A program made the position numbers and the translations under genes. Below the pieces are notes generated by a model that was not told the DNA's origin, ran no database searches, and was given only the letters and a program-made list of their open reading frames with translations. 64,000 nt of DNA from assembly GCA_963707065.1 (NCBI GenBank), contig CAVPPJ010000021.1:215154-279153 (forward strand), given 5' to 3'. The DNA comes from Palsa-506 sp963707065 (GTDB lineage: Bacteria; Actinomycetota; Actinomycetes; Streptosporangiales; Streptosporangiaceae). Position 1 is the first letter of the stretch. Each line of letters opens with the position of its first letter. This document shows positions 8,813-17,514 of the stretch, one piece after another.

Positions 8813-8851
8813 GTTGGCTATTTTTAGTCTCATTTAGTATTGTTTTATGTG
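8813..8851. promoter_or_regulatory. Divergent promoter region with three TTTAGT-like repeats
   Basis: This is a strikingly AT-rich stretch in a GC-rich window, lying between the divergent regulator and lipid operons. TTTAGT occurs at 8823-8828 and 8833-8838, with a related TTTATG at 8844-8849, so the units are spaced 10 and 11 bp. A -35-like TTGGCT (8814) and a -10-like TAGTAT (8835) for the plus strand overlap the repeats. Tandem near-11-bp repeats covering a promoter are how CarH-type tetramers bind DNA, so this is probably the operator for both units. The exact sequence requirement is inferred. Confidence 0.5.
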
Positions 8852-8907
8852 AACAGACTACAGCACGACGCGAGCGGGGACGAGCATATGGCGATCAGGA
8901 CCAGACG

Positions 8908-10203
8908 GTGACCGGGGAACCCGCGCGGCACCCGGCCAGGCCGCAGGCCGCCGTCGTCGGTGCCGGGGTGGCCGGCCTGACCGCCGCCTACCTGCTCCAG
9001 CAGGCCTACGACGTCACCCTCTATGAGGCGGACGACCGCCTGGGCGGCCACGCGCACACGCAGGACATCGCCGCGCCCGACGGGCGGCTGCTTGCCCTGG
9101 ACACCGGGTTCCTCGTGCACAACGAGCGCACCTACCCGAATCTCATCCGGCTGTTCGCCGAACTCGGCGTCGCGACCAGGGACACCGAGATGAGCATGTC
9201 GGTGCGCTGCGAGGGCTGCGGCCTGGAGTACGCAGGCTCCCGCGGGCCGCGCGGGCTGTTCCCGACCGCCGGTTCCCTGGCGCGGCCGTCCTACCTGGCG
9301 ATGCTCGCCGCCGTCCCGGGTTTCTACCGGGCGGCGAGGCGGCTGCTCGACGCGCCCGACTCACCCGGCCAGGTGCCGCTGACGCTCGGGGAATTCCTGC
9401 GCCGGGGCGGGTACCGGCAGTACTTCACCGGCCATTTCGTGGTCCCGCTGGTAGCAGCGGTCTGGTCCTGCTCGGCCGCCGACGCGCTGGACTACCCGGC
9501 CAGGTACCTGTTCCAGTTCCTGGATCACCACGGCATGCTCACGGTGACCGGATCGCCCGCCTGGCGCACCGTCGCCGGGGGCTCGCGCAGTTACGTCGAC
9601 CGGATCGCCAAGCAGCTCACGTCGGTCCGGGCCGGATCCCCGGTGCGGGCCATCCGGCGCGCCGCGGACGGCGCCGATGTCCATGACGGCGACGGCGGCA
9701 CCCGGCGCTTCTCCCGCGTCGTGGTGGCGACCCACCCGGACCAGGCGCTGCGCTTGCTGGCCGCGCCCACCCGCGCCGAGCGCGACGTGCTCGGCGCCTT
9801 CCGCTACAGCCGCAGCCAGGTGGTGCTGCATACGGACACCGGCCTGCTGCCGCATGCCGCGGCGGCCCGCGCCTCCTGGAACTACCTGCTGCACGACTGC
9901 GCGGGCTCGGCCGACCGCGTGCACGTCAGCTACGACCTGAACCGGCTGCAGGGCCTGACTGAGCAGACCGGATACGTCGTGACCCTGAACACCACCGACA
10001 GGATCAAGCCTGCGTCGGTCATCAAAAGCATGATTTACGAGCACCCGCTGTACACCCCGCAGTCAGTGACGGCCCAGCGGCGGCTGCCCGAACTGAACGA
10101 CGGCGTGATCGCCTACGCCGGGGCTTATCACGGCTGGGGATTCCACGAGGACGGCTGCCGGTCAGGCGTCGAGGCCGCGCGCTCGCTCGGGGTCGGCTGG
10201 TGA
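8908..10203 (+). CDS. FAD-dependent oxidoreductase (flavin amine oxidase-like)
   Basis: A 431-residue flavoprotein. The N-terminal dinucleotide fold is clear: AAVVGAGVAGLTAAYLL with the following acidic LYEAD, then RLGGHAHT. The C-terminal FAD motif (GVIAYAGAYHGWGFHEDG) is intact. This family recurs in operons with DUF1365 and cyclopropane-synthase genes and is thought to oxidise or desaturate modified fatty acyl chains. I chose the GTG at 8908 because AGGA lies seven bases upstream and the fold begins soon after; the frame is open up to 8788. Its stop overlaps the next start as GTGA. Control by the divergent CarH-like protein is likely. Confidence 0.85.
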   Translation: MTGEPARHPARPQAAVVGAGVAGLTAAYLLQQAYDVTLYEADDRLGGHAHTQDIAAPDGRLLALDTGFLVHNERTYPNLIRLFAELGVATRDTEMSMSVRCEGCGLEYAGSRGPRGLFPTAGSLARPSYLAMLAAVPGFYRAARRLLDAPDSPGQVPLTLGEFLRRGGYRQYFTGHFVVPLVAAVWSCSAADALDYPARYLFQFLDHHGMLTVTGSPAWRTVAGGSRSYVDRIAKQLTSVRAGSPVRAIRRAADGADVHDGDGGTRRFSRVVVATHPDQALRLLAAPTRAERDVLGAFRYSRSQVVLHTDTGLLPHAAAARASWNYLLHDCAGSADRVHVSYDLNRLQGLTEQTGYVVTLNTTDRIKPASVIKSMIYEHPLYTPQSVTAQRRLPELNDGVIAYAGAYHGWGFHEDGCRSGVEAARSLGVGW

Positions 10204-10925
10204 GCGCCGCCCTGTTCGGCTGCGACATCACCCACGTGCGGACCCGCCCCATCCGGCGGCGCTTCAGCTACCGCAGCTACCTGTGGCTGGTCGACCTCGA
10301 CGACCTGCCGGTGGTGGCCCGCCCGCTGCGGCCGTTCGCCCAGTTCCGCGCCCGTGACCATCTGGGCGATCCCGGCGCGTCGATCCGCGCGAACCTGGAC
10401 GGCTACCTGGCCGGCCATGGCATTCAGCTGGCCGGCGGCCAGGTACTCATGCTCGCCAATGCCCGGGTCCTCGGCCACGTCTTCAACCCGCTCACCGTGT
10501 ACTGGTGCCACGACGCCAGCGCGGCGCTGGCGGCGGTCGTGGCCGAAGTGCACAACACTTACGGCGAGCGGCACTGCTACCTGCTGCATCCCGACGCCCG
10601 CGGCCGGGCCCGGGCCGCCAAGGACTTCTACGTCTCGCCGTTCCTGCCGGTCGCCGGGACGTACCGGATGCGGCTGCCCGAGCCGGCCGGCACCCTGCGG
10701 CTGGCCATCAGCCTCGACATCGACGGCCAGCCCGTGTTCGCCGCCACCGTCCGCGGGCTGCGCCGTCCGTACTCGACCTGGCGGCTGATCAGTCACGTCG
10801 TCCGGCACCCGTGGGTCACCGCCCAGGTGAGCGCCCGCATCCGCTGGCAGGCGGTCCGGCTGCTGGCCCGCCGCCAGCGGATCATCCCCCGACCTGTCCA
10901 TAGCCCTCAGAAAGGTGTCCAGTGA
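10200..10925 (+). CDS. DUF1365 family protein
   Basis: A 241-residue protein with DUF1365 hallmarks: an N-terminal THVRTRPIRRRFSYRSYLW, a central GHVFNPLTVYWCHD, then EVHNTYGERHCYLLH and KDFYVSPFLPVAG. Biochemical activity of this family is not settled. It nearly always lies between a flavin oxidoreductase and a cyclopropane-synthase-like methyltransferase, as here, and is implicated in membrane fatty-acid modification. The GTG start overlaps the upstream stop, and its own stop overlaps the next GTG, so all three proteins are translationally coupled. There is no signal peptide. Confidence 0.87.
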   Translation: MSAALFGCDITHVRTRPIRRRFSYRSYLWLVDLDDLPVVARPLRPFAQFRARDHLGDPGASIRANLDGYLAGHGIQLAGGQVLMLANARVLGHVFNPLTVYWCHDASAALAAVVAEVHNTYGERHCYLLHPDARGRARAAKDFYVSPFLPVAGTYRMRLPEPAGTLRLAISLDIDGQPVFAATVRGLRRPYSTWRLISHVVRHPWVTAQVSARIRWQAVRLLARRQRIIPRPVHSPQKGVQ

Positions 10926-12184
10926 CCACCGCAACCATCCGCCCGAATACCTCGCCTGACGGCCGCCGGCCGGGCCCGCCCGCCGCGCGTCCGTGGCCCG
11001 ACGTGGCCGCCGTCCCGGCCGGCCCCGTGCGGGCGCTCGCGGCCCGGCTGCTGCTGCGCCAGATCGCGGGCCGGCTGCCGATCCGCGTACAGGCCGCCGG
11101 AGGTGCGCTGTTCGGCGCCGGGGACTCGGCGTCCCCGGTACTGCGGATCCGCCGGGAAGGCTCGTTCTACCGGCGTATCGGCGCAGGCCTGACCGGGCTC
11201 GCCGAGGGCTATATGGCCGGCGACTGGGACAGTCCCGACCTCGTCGGCCTGCTCACCGTATGCGCCCGGCAACTGCCGACGCTGCTGCCCGGGCCGCTGC
11301 TCCGGATGCGCCGCTGGTACGCAGCCCGGTCGCCAGCCGGGGAGCAGGCCACCCTGGCGGGCGCGAAGGCCAACATCGCGCGGCACTACGACCTGTCCGA
11401 CGAGCTGTTCGCCCTGTTCCTCGACCCCACGATGACCTACTCCAGCGCCGTGTTCGGGCCCGGGGACACGCTCGCCGATGCCCAGCAGCGCAAGATCGCG
11501 GCCCTGCTCGACCTGACCAGCGTCGGGCCCGGCGCCGCGGTGCTGGAGATCGGCACCGGCTGGGGAGAGCTTGCCCTGCAGGCGGCGGCCCGCGGGGCGC
11601 GAGTGACCACGCTGACGATCTCCCGCGCGCAGTGCGCCAAGGCCAGGGCACGCATCGCCGCCGCGGGCCTAGCTGACCGCGTCGACGTGCAGCTACTCGA
11701 CTACCGCCAGGCCACCGGGAGCTACGACGTCATCCTCAGCGTGGAGATGATCGAGGCCGTCGGCGAGCCGTACTGGCCGGCTTACTTCGCGGCGCTCGAC
11801 CGGCTGCTGGCGCCCGGCGGCCGGGTCGGGCTGCAGGCCATCACGATGCCGCACGACCGGATGCTCGCCACGCTCAGCGGGCACACCTGGATCCACAAGT
11901 ACATCTTCCCGGGCGGGCAGATCCCGTCGCTGGAGGCCATCCTCGCCACCTTGGGCGAGCACACCGGCCTGCGCGTCAGCGCGGATTTCCCCCTGGGCCA
12001 GCACTATGCCCGCACGCTGCACGAGTGGCGGGCCCGGTTCCTCGCCGCCGCCGACGACGTCGGGCGGCTCGGCTTCGACCCGGTCTTCCAGCGAATGTGG
12101 AGTCTCTACCTCGCCTACTCCGAGGCCGGCTTCCGCTCCGGCTACCTCGACGTCCACCAGCTGCTCCTGCAGCGCCCGGCATAG
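10922..12184 (+). CDS. Cyclopropane-fatty-acyl-phospholipid synthase family methyltransferase
   Basis: A 420-residue SAM-dependent enzyme that transfers a one-carbon unit to the double bond of unsaturated acyl chains in phospholipids. Family landmarks are AEGYMAGDWDSPDL at 94-107, NIARHYDLSDELFALFLD with MTYSSAVF at 151-178, and SAM motif I LEIGTGWGELAL at 208-219. VILSVEMIEAVGEPYW and HKYIFPGG follow at the usual places. The length is normal. Products could be cyclopropane, methyl-branched or furan-precursor lipids; the oxidoreductase partner favours a methylated and further oxidised chain. It is the last gene of the putatively light-controlled operon and is followed by a hairpin. Confidence 0.88.
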   Translation: MTTATIRPNTSPDGRRPGPPAARPWPDVAAVPAGPVRALAARLLLRQIAGRLPIRVQAAGGALFGAGDSASPVLRIRREGSFYRRIGAGLTGLAEGYMAGDWDSPDLVGLLTVCARQLPTLLPGPLLRMRRWYAARSPAGEQATLAGAKANIARHYDLSDELFALFLDPTMTYSSAVFGPGDTLADAQQRKIAALLDLTSVGPGAAVLEIGTGWGELALQAAARGARVTTLTISRAQCAKARARIAAAGLADRVDVQLLDYRQATGSYDVILSVEMIEAVGEPYWPAYFAALDRLLAPGGRVGLQAITMPHDRMLATLSGHTWIHKYIFPGGQIPSLEAILATLGEHTGLRVSADFPLGQHYARTLHEWRARFLAAADDVGRLGFDPVFQRMWSLYLAYSEAGFRSGYLDVHQLLLQRPA

Positions 12185-12211
12185 TCCGGCAGTCCCCGCT
12201 GCGCTGGAACG

Positions 12212-12240
12212 GCCGGTGATGGCCTGCCCGGCTCACCGGC
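12212..12240. terminator. Inverted repeat between convergent genes
   Basis: GCCGGTGA at 12212-12219 pairs perfectly with TCACCGGC at 12233-12240 across a 13-base loop. It lies in the short gap between the convergent lipid operon and peptidase gene, where a bidirectional terminator is expected. No T-run follows, as is common in GC-rich genomes. Confidence 0.4.
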
Positions 12241-12261
12241 AGCCCGAGCCCGGCGGAGCGG

Positions 12262-13680
12262 TCAGCTGCGCGCGTGCGCGTCGAGAATATGCGCGACGGC
12301 CTCGGTCACCTGCTCGGCGAACCCGATGTTCAGCCACTCGTCGGGCACGTGCATGTTCGAGTCCGCCCCCAGGGCGCCGGTGACCAGGAACTGCGCGCGC
12401 GGGTACAGCCTGCCGAGCAGCTCCATGAACGGCACCGAGCCGCCGACGCCGATGCTGCGGTGCGGCATGCCGAACACGTCCTCGCTGACCTGCGCCAGCG
12501 CCGCGTCCAGCCACGGCGCCAGCGCGGGCGCGTTCCAGCCGTTCTCTGCCGCCAGGTCGCTGAGCTCGACTTTCGCGCCGTAGGGCACGTCGGCGGTGAG
12601 GATCGTCTCCAGCGCGGACCGGGCAGCCGCCGCGTCGGCCATCGGCGGGATGCGGAAGCTCAGCCGCAGCGCCGTCCAGGCGCGCAGCACGTTCCCGGCG
12701 CTAGCGGGCTCGGGCAGCCCGGCCGCGCCGATCACCGACAGCGTCGGCCGCCAGGTATTGCTGAGGATGAGCTCGGTATCGTCATCTGATGCCGTCTGCA
12801 TTCCCTCGACCAGCGGATACAGCCGCCTGGCCGCGCCGGGATCGGAACCGGCGGCCGCTCGCGCCTCGGCGCGGCGCTCCGCGGGAATGGTCACGGTCAT
12901 CTCGCTGAGCTTCACCTCGCCGGTCGCGGAGTCCTCCACCCGGTCGAGCAGCTCGCGCATGATCCGGAACGAGCTCGGCACGATGCCGCTGGCCATGCCG
13001 GAGTGCTGAGCCGCTTCCAGAACGCGCACCGTGACCGTAACCTGCACGACTCCGCGCAGGCTGCTGGTCAGCCACAGCCGTTCGTAGTCGCCGCCGCCAG
13101 CGTCCAGGCACACGACGAAGGTCACGTCACCCAGCCGGCCGGCCAGGTGGTCCATGTACGCGGGCAGGTCCGGGCTGCCGGACTCCTCGCCGGTCTCCAG
13201 CAGCAGGACCGCCCGCGCGTGGCCGCCGCCGGCCGCATGCACGGCCTCCAGCGCCGTCGTCGCGGCGTAGCCCGCGTAGCCGTCGTCGACCGCGCCGCGG
13301 CCGTACAGCCTGCCGTCGCGGAACACGGCCTGCCACGGGGCGAGTCCTTCCGACCAGCCGCCGGCCGGCGGCTGCTTGTCGAGGTGCCCGTACAGGACGA
13401 CGGTGCCCTTGCCCGTGGCCCCCGGCGTCGCCGGCACGTCGACGAGCAGCAGCGGGGAGCACCCCGCTAGCTGCACCACGTCGAGTTGCGCCCCCGGCAG
13501 GTTACGCTCGGCGATCCATGCGGCGACATGGTCGGTAGCAGCCCGCAGGTGGCCGTTCGCCTCCCAGGACGCATCGAAAGCCGGTGACAGGGCCGGGATC
13601 TCCACCAGTCCCGCCAGGCTCGGCAGGACCTGGTCAGTCCAGCCGCTGACAACTGCTTCCCGCACTGTCCCTTGATCCAT
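12262..13680 (-). CDS. M20 family metallopeptidase / dipeptidase
   Basis: A 472-residue cytosolic zinc peptidase. Metal ligands are visible: His99 and catalytic Asp101 in LYGHLDKQP, bridging Asp132 in GRGAVDDGYAG, and the catalytic Glu165-Glu166 pair in LLETGEESGSPDL. The lid domain with a dimerisation fold lies at about 210-380. The C-terminal metal His is probably the one in SNMHVPDE. Such enzymes cleave dipeptides or acyl amino acids, but the substrate cannot be read from the sequence. The start is the ATG at 13680. It stands alone and is convergent with the lipid operon. Confidence 0.88.
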   Translation of the reverse strand: MDQGTVREAVVSGWTDQVLPSLAGLVEIPALSPAFDASWEANGHLRAATDHVAAWIAERNLPGAQLDVVQLAGCSPLLLVDVPATPGATGKGTVVLYGHLDKQPPAGGWSEGLAPWQAVFRDGRLYGRGAVDDGYAGYAATTALEAVHAAGGGHARAVLLLETGEESGSPDLPAYMDHLAGRLGDVTFVVCLDAGGGDYERLWLTSSLRGVVQVTVTVRVLEAAQHSGMASGIVPSSFRIMRELLDRVEDSATGEVKLSEMTVTIPAERRAEARAAAGSDPGAARRLYPLVEGMQTASDDDTELILSNTWRPTLSVIGAAGLPEPASAGNVLRAWTALRLSFRIPPMADAAAARSALETILTADVPYGAKVELSDLAAENGWNAPALAPWLDAALAQVSEDVFGMPHRSIGVGGSVPFMELLGRLYPRAQFLVTGALGADSNMHVPDEWLNIGFAEQVTEAVAHILDAHARS

Positions 13681-13769
13681 ACCCGGATCCTGCCAGACGG
13701 CCTCAGGCCGGGGCTACGGATCAGGTTCACCCGTAAGCTGCGGGCACGAGAAACCCACACGGAGATCGG

Positions 13770-15623
13770 ATGCCGCCGCGACACTACGGACGCCCTGAGC
13801 TGACCTGGACCAATAAGGACCAGACGCTCCTTGCGCACGACGATCAGTCGTACGAATGGGCCGATCCGTCGGACTACCGGGTGTCGGAGATCCGGCTGCT
13901 GCACGATGTGTCGACGGTCGGCACGGTCGCGGCGACGCACCGGGCGAGCGACAACCTGCTGATCCGCGGGGATGCGCTGCACGCGCTCAGCAGCCTCAAC
14001 CAGATTCCCGAATTTGCTCGCGAGTATGCCGGCCAGGTCAAGCTCGCGTACATCGACCCGCCGTTCAACACCGGCCAGACGTTTGCCCAGTACGACGACG
14101 GCCTGGAGCACTCGGTCTGGCTGACAATGATGCGGGACCGGCTGCTCCAGGTGCGTGACCTGCTGGCGGCGGGAGGGTCGGTATGGGTACACCTCGACGA
14201 CGCGGAGGTCGGGCACTGCCGTGTGCTTATGGACGAGGTGTTTGGCGGGCACAATTTCGTGAGCGCGGTGATCTGGGAGAAGGCCGACTCCCCGAACAAC
14301 AGTGCGCAGTTCTTCAGCATCGATCAGGATACGATCCTCGTCTACGCCAGGGACCGTCGCGGCTGGAAGCGGAATCGCCTGCCCCGCACGGCCGCACTCG
14401 ACAGCATTTACGCCAACCCGGACGGCGATCCGCGTGGCCGCTGGTACCCGGGCGATCCCTTCGCCAACAAGCCGTACTCACTCGGCCGGTACGAGGTCAC
14501 CGGTCCAACTGGCCGCCACTTCCAGCCACCGCCGGGACGGTTCTGGCGCATCAGCGAGCAGAGGTTCTGGGACTTCGACCGCGACGGCCGGATCTGGTGG
14601 GGGCCTGCCGGCGGGGCACGTCCGAGCATCAAGCGATTCCTGGATGAGGTGGACGGCGCGGTGCCACGCACGTTGTGGCGGCACGCCGACGTGGGCAGCA
14701 ACAGGACATCCAAGAATGAGATGCGCGCCCTGTTCCCGGGTGAGGCGTCGTTCGCAACGCCCAAGCCCGAGGCACTGATCCGGCGGATCGTCCAGATCGC
14801 GACCGAGCCCGGCGACATCGTGCTCGACTGCTACGGCGGTTCGGGCACGACGGCTGCCGTGGCGCACAAGATGGGGCGGCGCTGGGTGACGTCCGAATGG
14901 TCCGCGCAGACCGTCCAGACGTTCACGCTCCCGCGCCTGGAGCGGGTAGTCGCCGGGGACGACCCCGGCGGGATTACCACGGTCGGCGTGCCCGTCGGGG
15001 ATGACCTGCCCGAGGGCATGCTGCCCGGGTCCTCTCGCACCGCCGCCAAGACGATCGAAATGCTGGCGAAGGCGGAAATGCTCGGCGGCATCGAGGGCCT
15101 GACGGCCGAGACCCGGATCGCGCTCGTCAGCGCGCTGCGCGCCATTGACAGGACACGCACGGAAACTGTCTGGGCAGGCGGCGGCGGGTTCCGGGTGCTC
15201 GACGTCGGGCCGTCCATGTTCGAGTCGATCGGCGGACGGGTGTACCTGGCCGAGTGGGCTACTGACAACGCCCTGGCGAAAGCCCTCGCCGCTCAGCTCA
15301 GCTACGACTACACCGTGGACGCGCCCTTCTGCGGCACGAAAGGCAGGTCCCGGCTCGCTGTCGTCGACGGCCTCATCGACGAAGGCGCGATCCGCCTGCT
15401 CATCGAGGCGTTGCCGGCGGGGCAGCGGCTTGTGGTGTGCGGCACGGCGATCAACCCGGACGCAAGGGCCGTGCTCAAGCTGCTCCTGCCGGGCTCGACG
15501 ATGAAGAAGATTCCCGGCGCCCTGCTGGACGACTACCGCGTACAGCGGAGAGACCTGCTCGCCCTGGCCTCCGTTCTCGACCGGTCACAGGCAGCCGGGG
15601 AGATCCAGGTGCCGCATCCATAG
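13770..15623 (+). CDS. Site-specific DNA methyltransferase, type III Mod-like (beta class)
   Basis: A 617-residue SAM-dependent methylase. The catalytic motif DPPFNTG lies at 96-102 and precedes SAM motif I DCYGGSGTT at about 353-361, the order of the beta class, which makes N6-methyladenine or N4-methylcytosine. The region between holds a variable section that may recognise DNA. The C-terminal 250 residues include a beta-rich domain ending in an LLPGSTMKKIPGALL segment that is unlike simple Mod proteins. No res or other restriction gene lies within several kb, so it is an orphan or acts with a distant partner. Codon use resembles neighbouring genes. Confidence 0.85.
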   Translation: MPPRHYGRPELTWTNKDQTLLAHDDQSYEWADPSDYRVSEIRLLHDVSTVGTVAATHRASDNLLIRGDALHALSSLNQIPEFAREYAGQVKLAYIDPPFNTGQTFAQYDDGLEHSVWLTMMRDRLLQVRDLLAAGGSVWVHLDDAEVGHCRVLMDEVFGGHNFVSAVIWEKADSPNNSAQFFSIDQDTILVYARDRRGWKRNRLPRTAALDSIYANPDGDPRGRWYPGDPFANKPYSLGRYEVTGPTGRHFQPPPGRFWRISEQRFWDFDRDGRIWWGPAGGARPSIKRFLDEVDGAVPRTLWRHADVGSNRTSKNEMRALFPGEASFATPKPEALIRRIVQIATEPGDIVLDCYGGSGTTAAVAHKMGRRWVTSEWSAQTVQTFTLPRLERVVAGDDPGGITTVGVPVGDDLPEGMLPGSSRTAAKTIEMLAKAEMLGGIEGLTAETRIALVSALRAIDRTRTETVWAGGGGFRVLDVGPSMFESIGGRVYLAEWATDNALAKALAAQLSYDYTVDAPFCGTKGRSRLAVVDGLIDEGAIRLLIEALPAGQRLVVCGTAINPDARAVLKLLLPGSTMKKIPGALLDDYRVQRRDLLALASVLDRSQAAGEIQVPHP

Positions 15624-15656
15624 GCGGCGCGGTGGGGCGGCGCCCGAAGCGGCCGG

Positions 15657-15980
15657 TCAGCGAGGCTGGATCTCGCCCATCGGACCGAAGCCGTCATGCG
15701 GCGTGTCGATGTAGATGATCTGCGGCTGCGCGGACACGAAGTCGGGCGCGGTGTCGAAGAACCGCTTCACGTACGGCTGCTTGACGTGGGTGCCGCCCGC
15801 CTCGGCATCCTTGAAGCCCTCGATGCAGACGAACTCGTTCTCATCGGTAAGGCTGCGGGCGAACTGGAAGAACAGGCAGCCGTCCTCGGAATTGACGTCC
15901 TTGGCGTAGGAATCGGCCAGTGCCAGCCACTCGTCCATCCTGTCGGGCCGGATCTGCATCGTGATGTTGATCAGGATCAT
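15657..15980 (-). CDS. Antibiotic biosynthesis monooxygenase (ABM) domain protein
   Basis: A 107-residue single ABM domain of the YgiN-like quinol monooxygenase type. It opens with MILINITMQIRPDRMDEWL and contains the conserved EDGCLFFQFARS and EGFKDAEAGGTHVKQPYVKRF segments that line the dimeric barrel. Such proteins oxidise quinol or polyketide substrates without a cofactor, or detoxify. AAAGGAG lies eight bases before the ATG. It stands alone and is convergent with the methyltransferase gene. Confidence 0.8.
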   Translation of the reverse strand: MILINITMQIRPDRMDEWLALADSYAKDVNSEDGCLFFQFARSLTDENEFVCIEGFKDAEAGGTHVKQPYVKRFFDTAPDFVSAQPQIIYIDTPHDGFGPMGEIQPR

Positions 15981-16126
15981 GCGACCGCTCCTTTGAGGTG
16001 GACTGTCGTCATAATCGTGGTGCGATCATCGGCGACCGTCAACCGCAGCGATGTCGCCGTCTAGCTCTTGAAATCCCTGCGAGGACGCCCGTTCCGGGCG
16101 GTTCGATCCGCCCTGACCACCAGAGG

Positions 16127-16819
16127 CTAGGTCGCTGACCTGCGCAAACATCGCCGTGAGCTACTTATGGTCCGTGGCCGTGAGCAACCGCCACTTTCTT
16201 TCTCTGACCTTTGGACGCCGTGCGTTATTGCCCGCGGGTCGCACGCCGTGAAAGCAGCCGGCTGGTCGCCGCATACGCGATAGTCGAGCAGGACAAGACG
16301 GCCGTCGATCACGCTCGTACCGGTGAGGCTCAGGTCGACGTCGGGCAGCTCGGCGAAGACCGGGCCCTGGCCGCTCACACCGTGGATCATCGGGAAGACC
16401 ATGACGCGGAGCCGGTCGACCAGGCCGAGCCGGAAAAGGCTGCGAACGAGGGACGGGCTGCCGATGGTGCGCATCGGCAGGCCGTCCGCCTTGGCCTTCA
16501 ACGCGGGCACGGCCGTCTCGACCGGCTCGTCGACGACCGTGGTGTTCGCCCACGTCAGCGGCGGTTTGAGCGTCTTCGAGAACACGATCTTGGGAAGCTC
16601 TGCCAGCCGCGGGAACGTCAAGTCGTCGCCGTTCGCGGCGATCTCGGACATCAACCGATACGACGCCGCGCCCATGAGCATGACATGCTCCTCGGCGAGC
16701 TGCCCATGGATCCATTCGAACAGGCCCGGCGCGCCGTAGCCCCAGTACGGGGCAGATCGCTGACCACCGGAACCGTACCCGTCAACGGTGCTGAACATGT
16801 CGACCCGCAACTGTCGCAC
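16127..16819 (-). CDS. Dihydrofolate reductase-family protein (RibD C-terminal fold)
   Basis: A 230-residue DHFR-like reductase. RQLRVDMFSTVDGYGSGG is the usual first strand and loop, and VMLMGAASYRLM followed by PKIVFSKTL are the typical second block. RTIGSPSLVRSLFRLGLVDRLRVMVFPM gives the NADPH-site helix and strand. Members reduce unknown small molecules; they are not folate enzymes by default. I chose the GTG at 16819 because AAGGAG lies six bases upstream; the frame is open to 16873. The last 45 residues are Ser/Arg-rich and do not look like the family, so the normal stop may have been lost. Confidence 0.75.
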   Translation of the reverse strand: MRQLRVDMFSTVDGYGSGGQRSAPYWGYGAPGLFEWIHGQLAEEHVMLMGAASYRLMSEIAANGDDLTFPRLAELPKIVFSKTLKPPLTWANTTVVDEPVETAVPALKAKADGLPMRTIGSPSLVRSLFRLGLVDRLRVMVFPMIHGVSGQGPVFAELPDVDLSLTGTSVIDGRLVLLDYRVCGDQPAAFTACDPRAITHGVQRSEKESGGCSRPRTISSSRRCLRRSAT

Positions 16820-17067
16820 GGGGCACTCCTTCGTGATGCCGGGGACTCGAGACGGAGCCGGAGCGGCTGACACCCGACACCGCCTTTTAGACAGTTGCGG
16901 CCGGGCAAACTCATCGGCCGCTCGTAGTAGGCGTTCAGACCCGTCTCACTCTCGCGATCCATGAGCCGATGCGCGCGCGTGACCGGGATAGCCTCGTGCG
17001 ATGAGTCTCGCGTCGTCTCGCCGGCACCAGAAAGTAGTGACAACAGCGCCGTGCCAAGGAGGATGAC

Positions 17068-17424
17068 ATGCCAGATGTTGACGTGCTCTTCGCCGGAGTT
17101 GCCGTGGCGGATTTCGACGCCGCAGTGGCCTGGTATACCCGATTGCTCGGACGGCCGGCTGACATCATCGTGACGGACAATGAGGTGATGTGGCGATTCG
17201 CAGACGCAGCGTGGCTGTATGTCGTCGGTGACCGGGAGCGTGCGGGGCATGCACTGGTGACGCTGTCCGTCGCTGATCTGGACAAGACCATTGCCGAGAT
17301 TGCGGCAAGAGGGATCACCGGCGGGCCAGCCGAGTACGTGGGAGATGCCGGCCGGAAAGCTTCGTTCACTGATACGGACGGCAATTCGCTTGCCTTCATC
17401 GAGGTGTCGGGCATAGCAAGCTGA
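17068..17424 (+). CDS. VOC-superfamily (glyoxalase/bleomycin-resistance) protein
   Basis: A 118-residue VOC fold with two beta-alpha-beta-beta-beta units. The opening VDVLFAGVAVADFDAAVAWY and the closing FTDTDGNSLAFIEVSG are diagnostic. A metal Glu is likely in the last strand (AFIEV). AAGGAGG sits a few bases before the ATG, so expression should be good. The substrate is unknown. The 5' region is shared with the divergent reductase gene. Confidence 0.8.
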   Translation: MPDVDVLFAGVAVADFDAAVAWYTRLLGRPADIIVTDNEVMWRFADAAWLYVVGDRERAGHALVTLSVADLDKTIAEIAARGITGGPAEYVGDAGRKASFTDTDGNSLAFIEVSGIAS

Positions 17425-17514
17425 AACCAGCCACCCGCTACCTCTTTGGCACCTGAAAGCCGTAGCCACCGAGCGTAGCCTCCGACCGCAGGATCGATCC
17501 GCGCAGCGGAAGAA

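Noticed and set aside
8888..8911. A seven-codon frame ending in GTGA at the oxidoreductase start, as a possible leader peptide
   Set aside because: It has a plausible ribosome site, but so short a frame is expected by chance and has no regulatory codon run.
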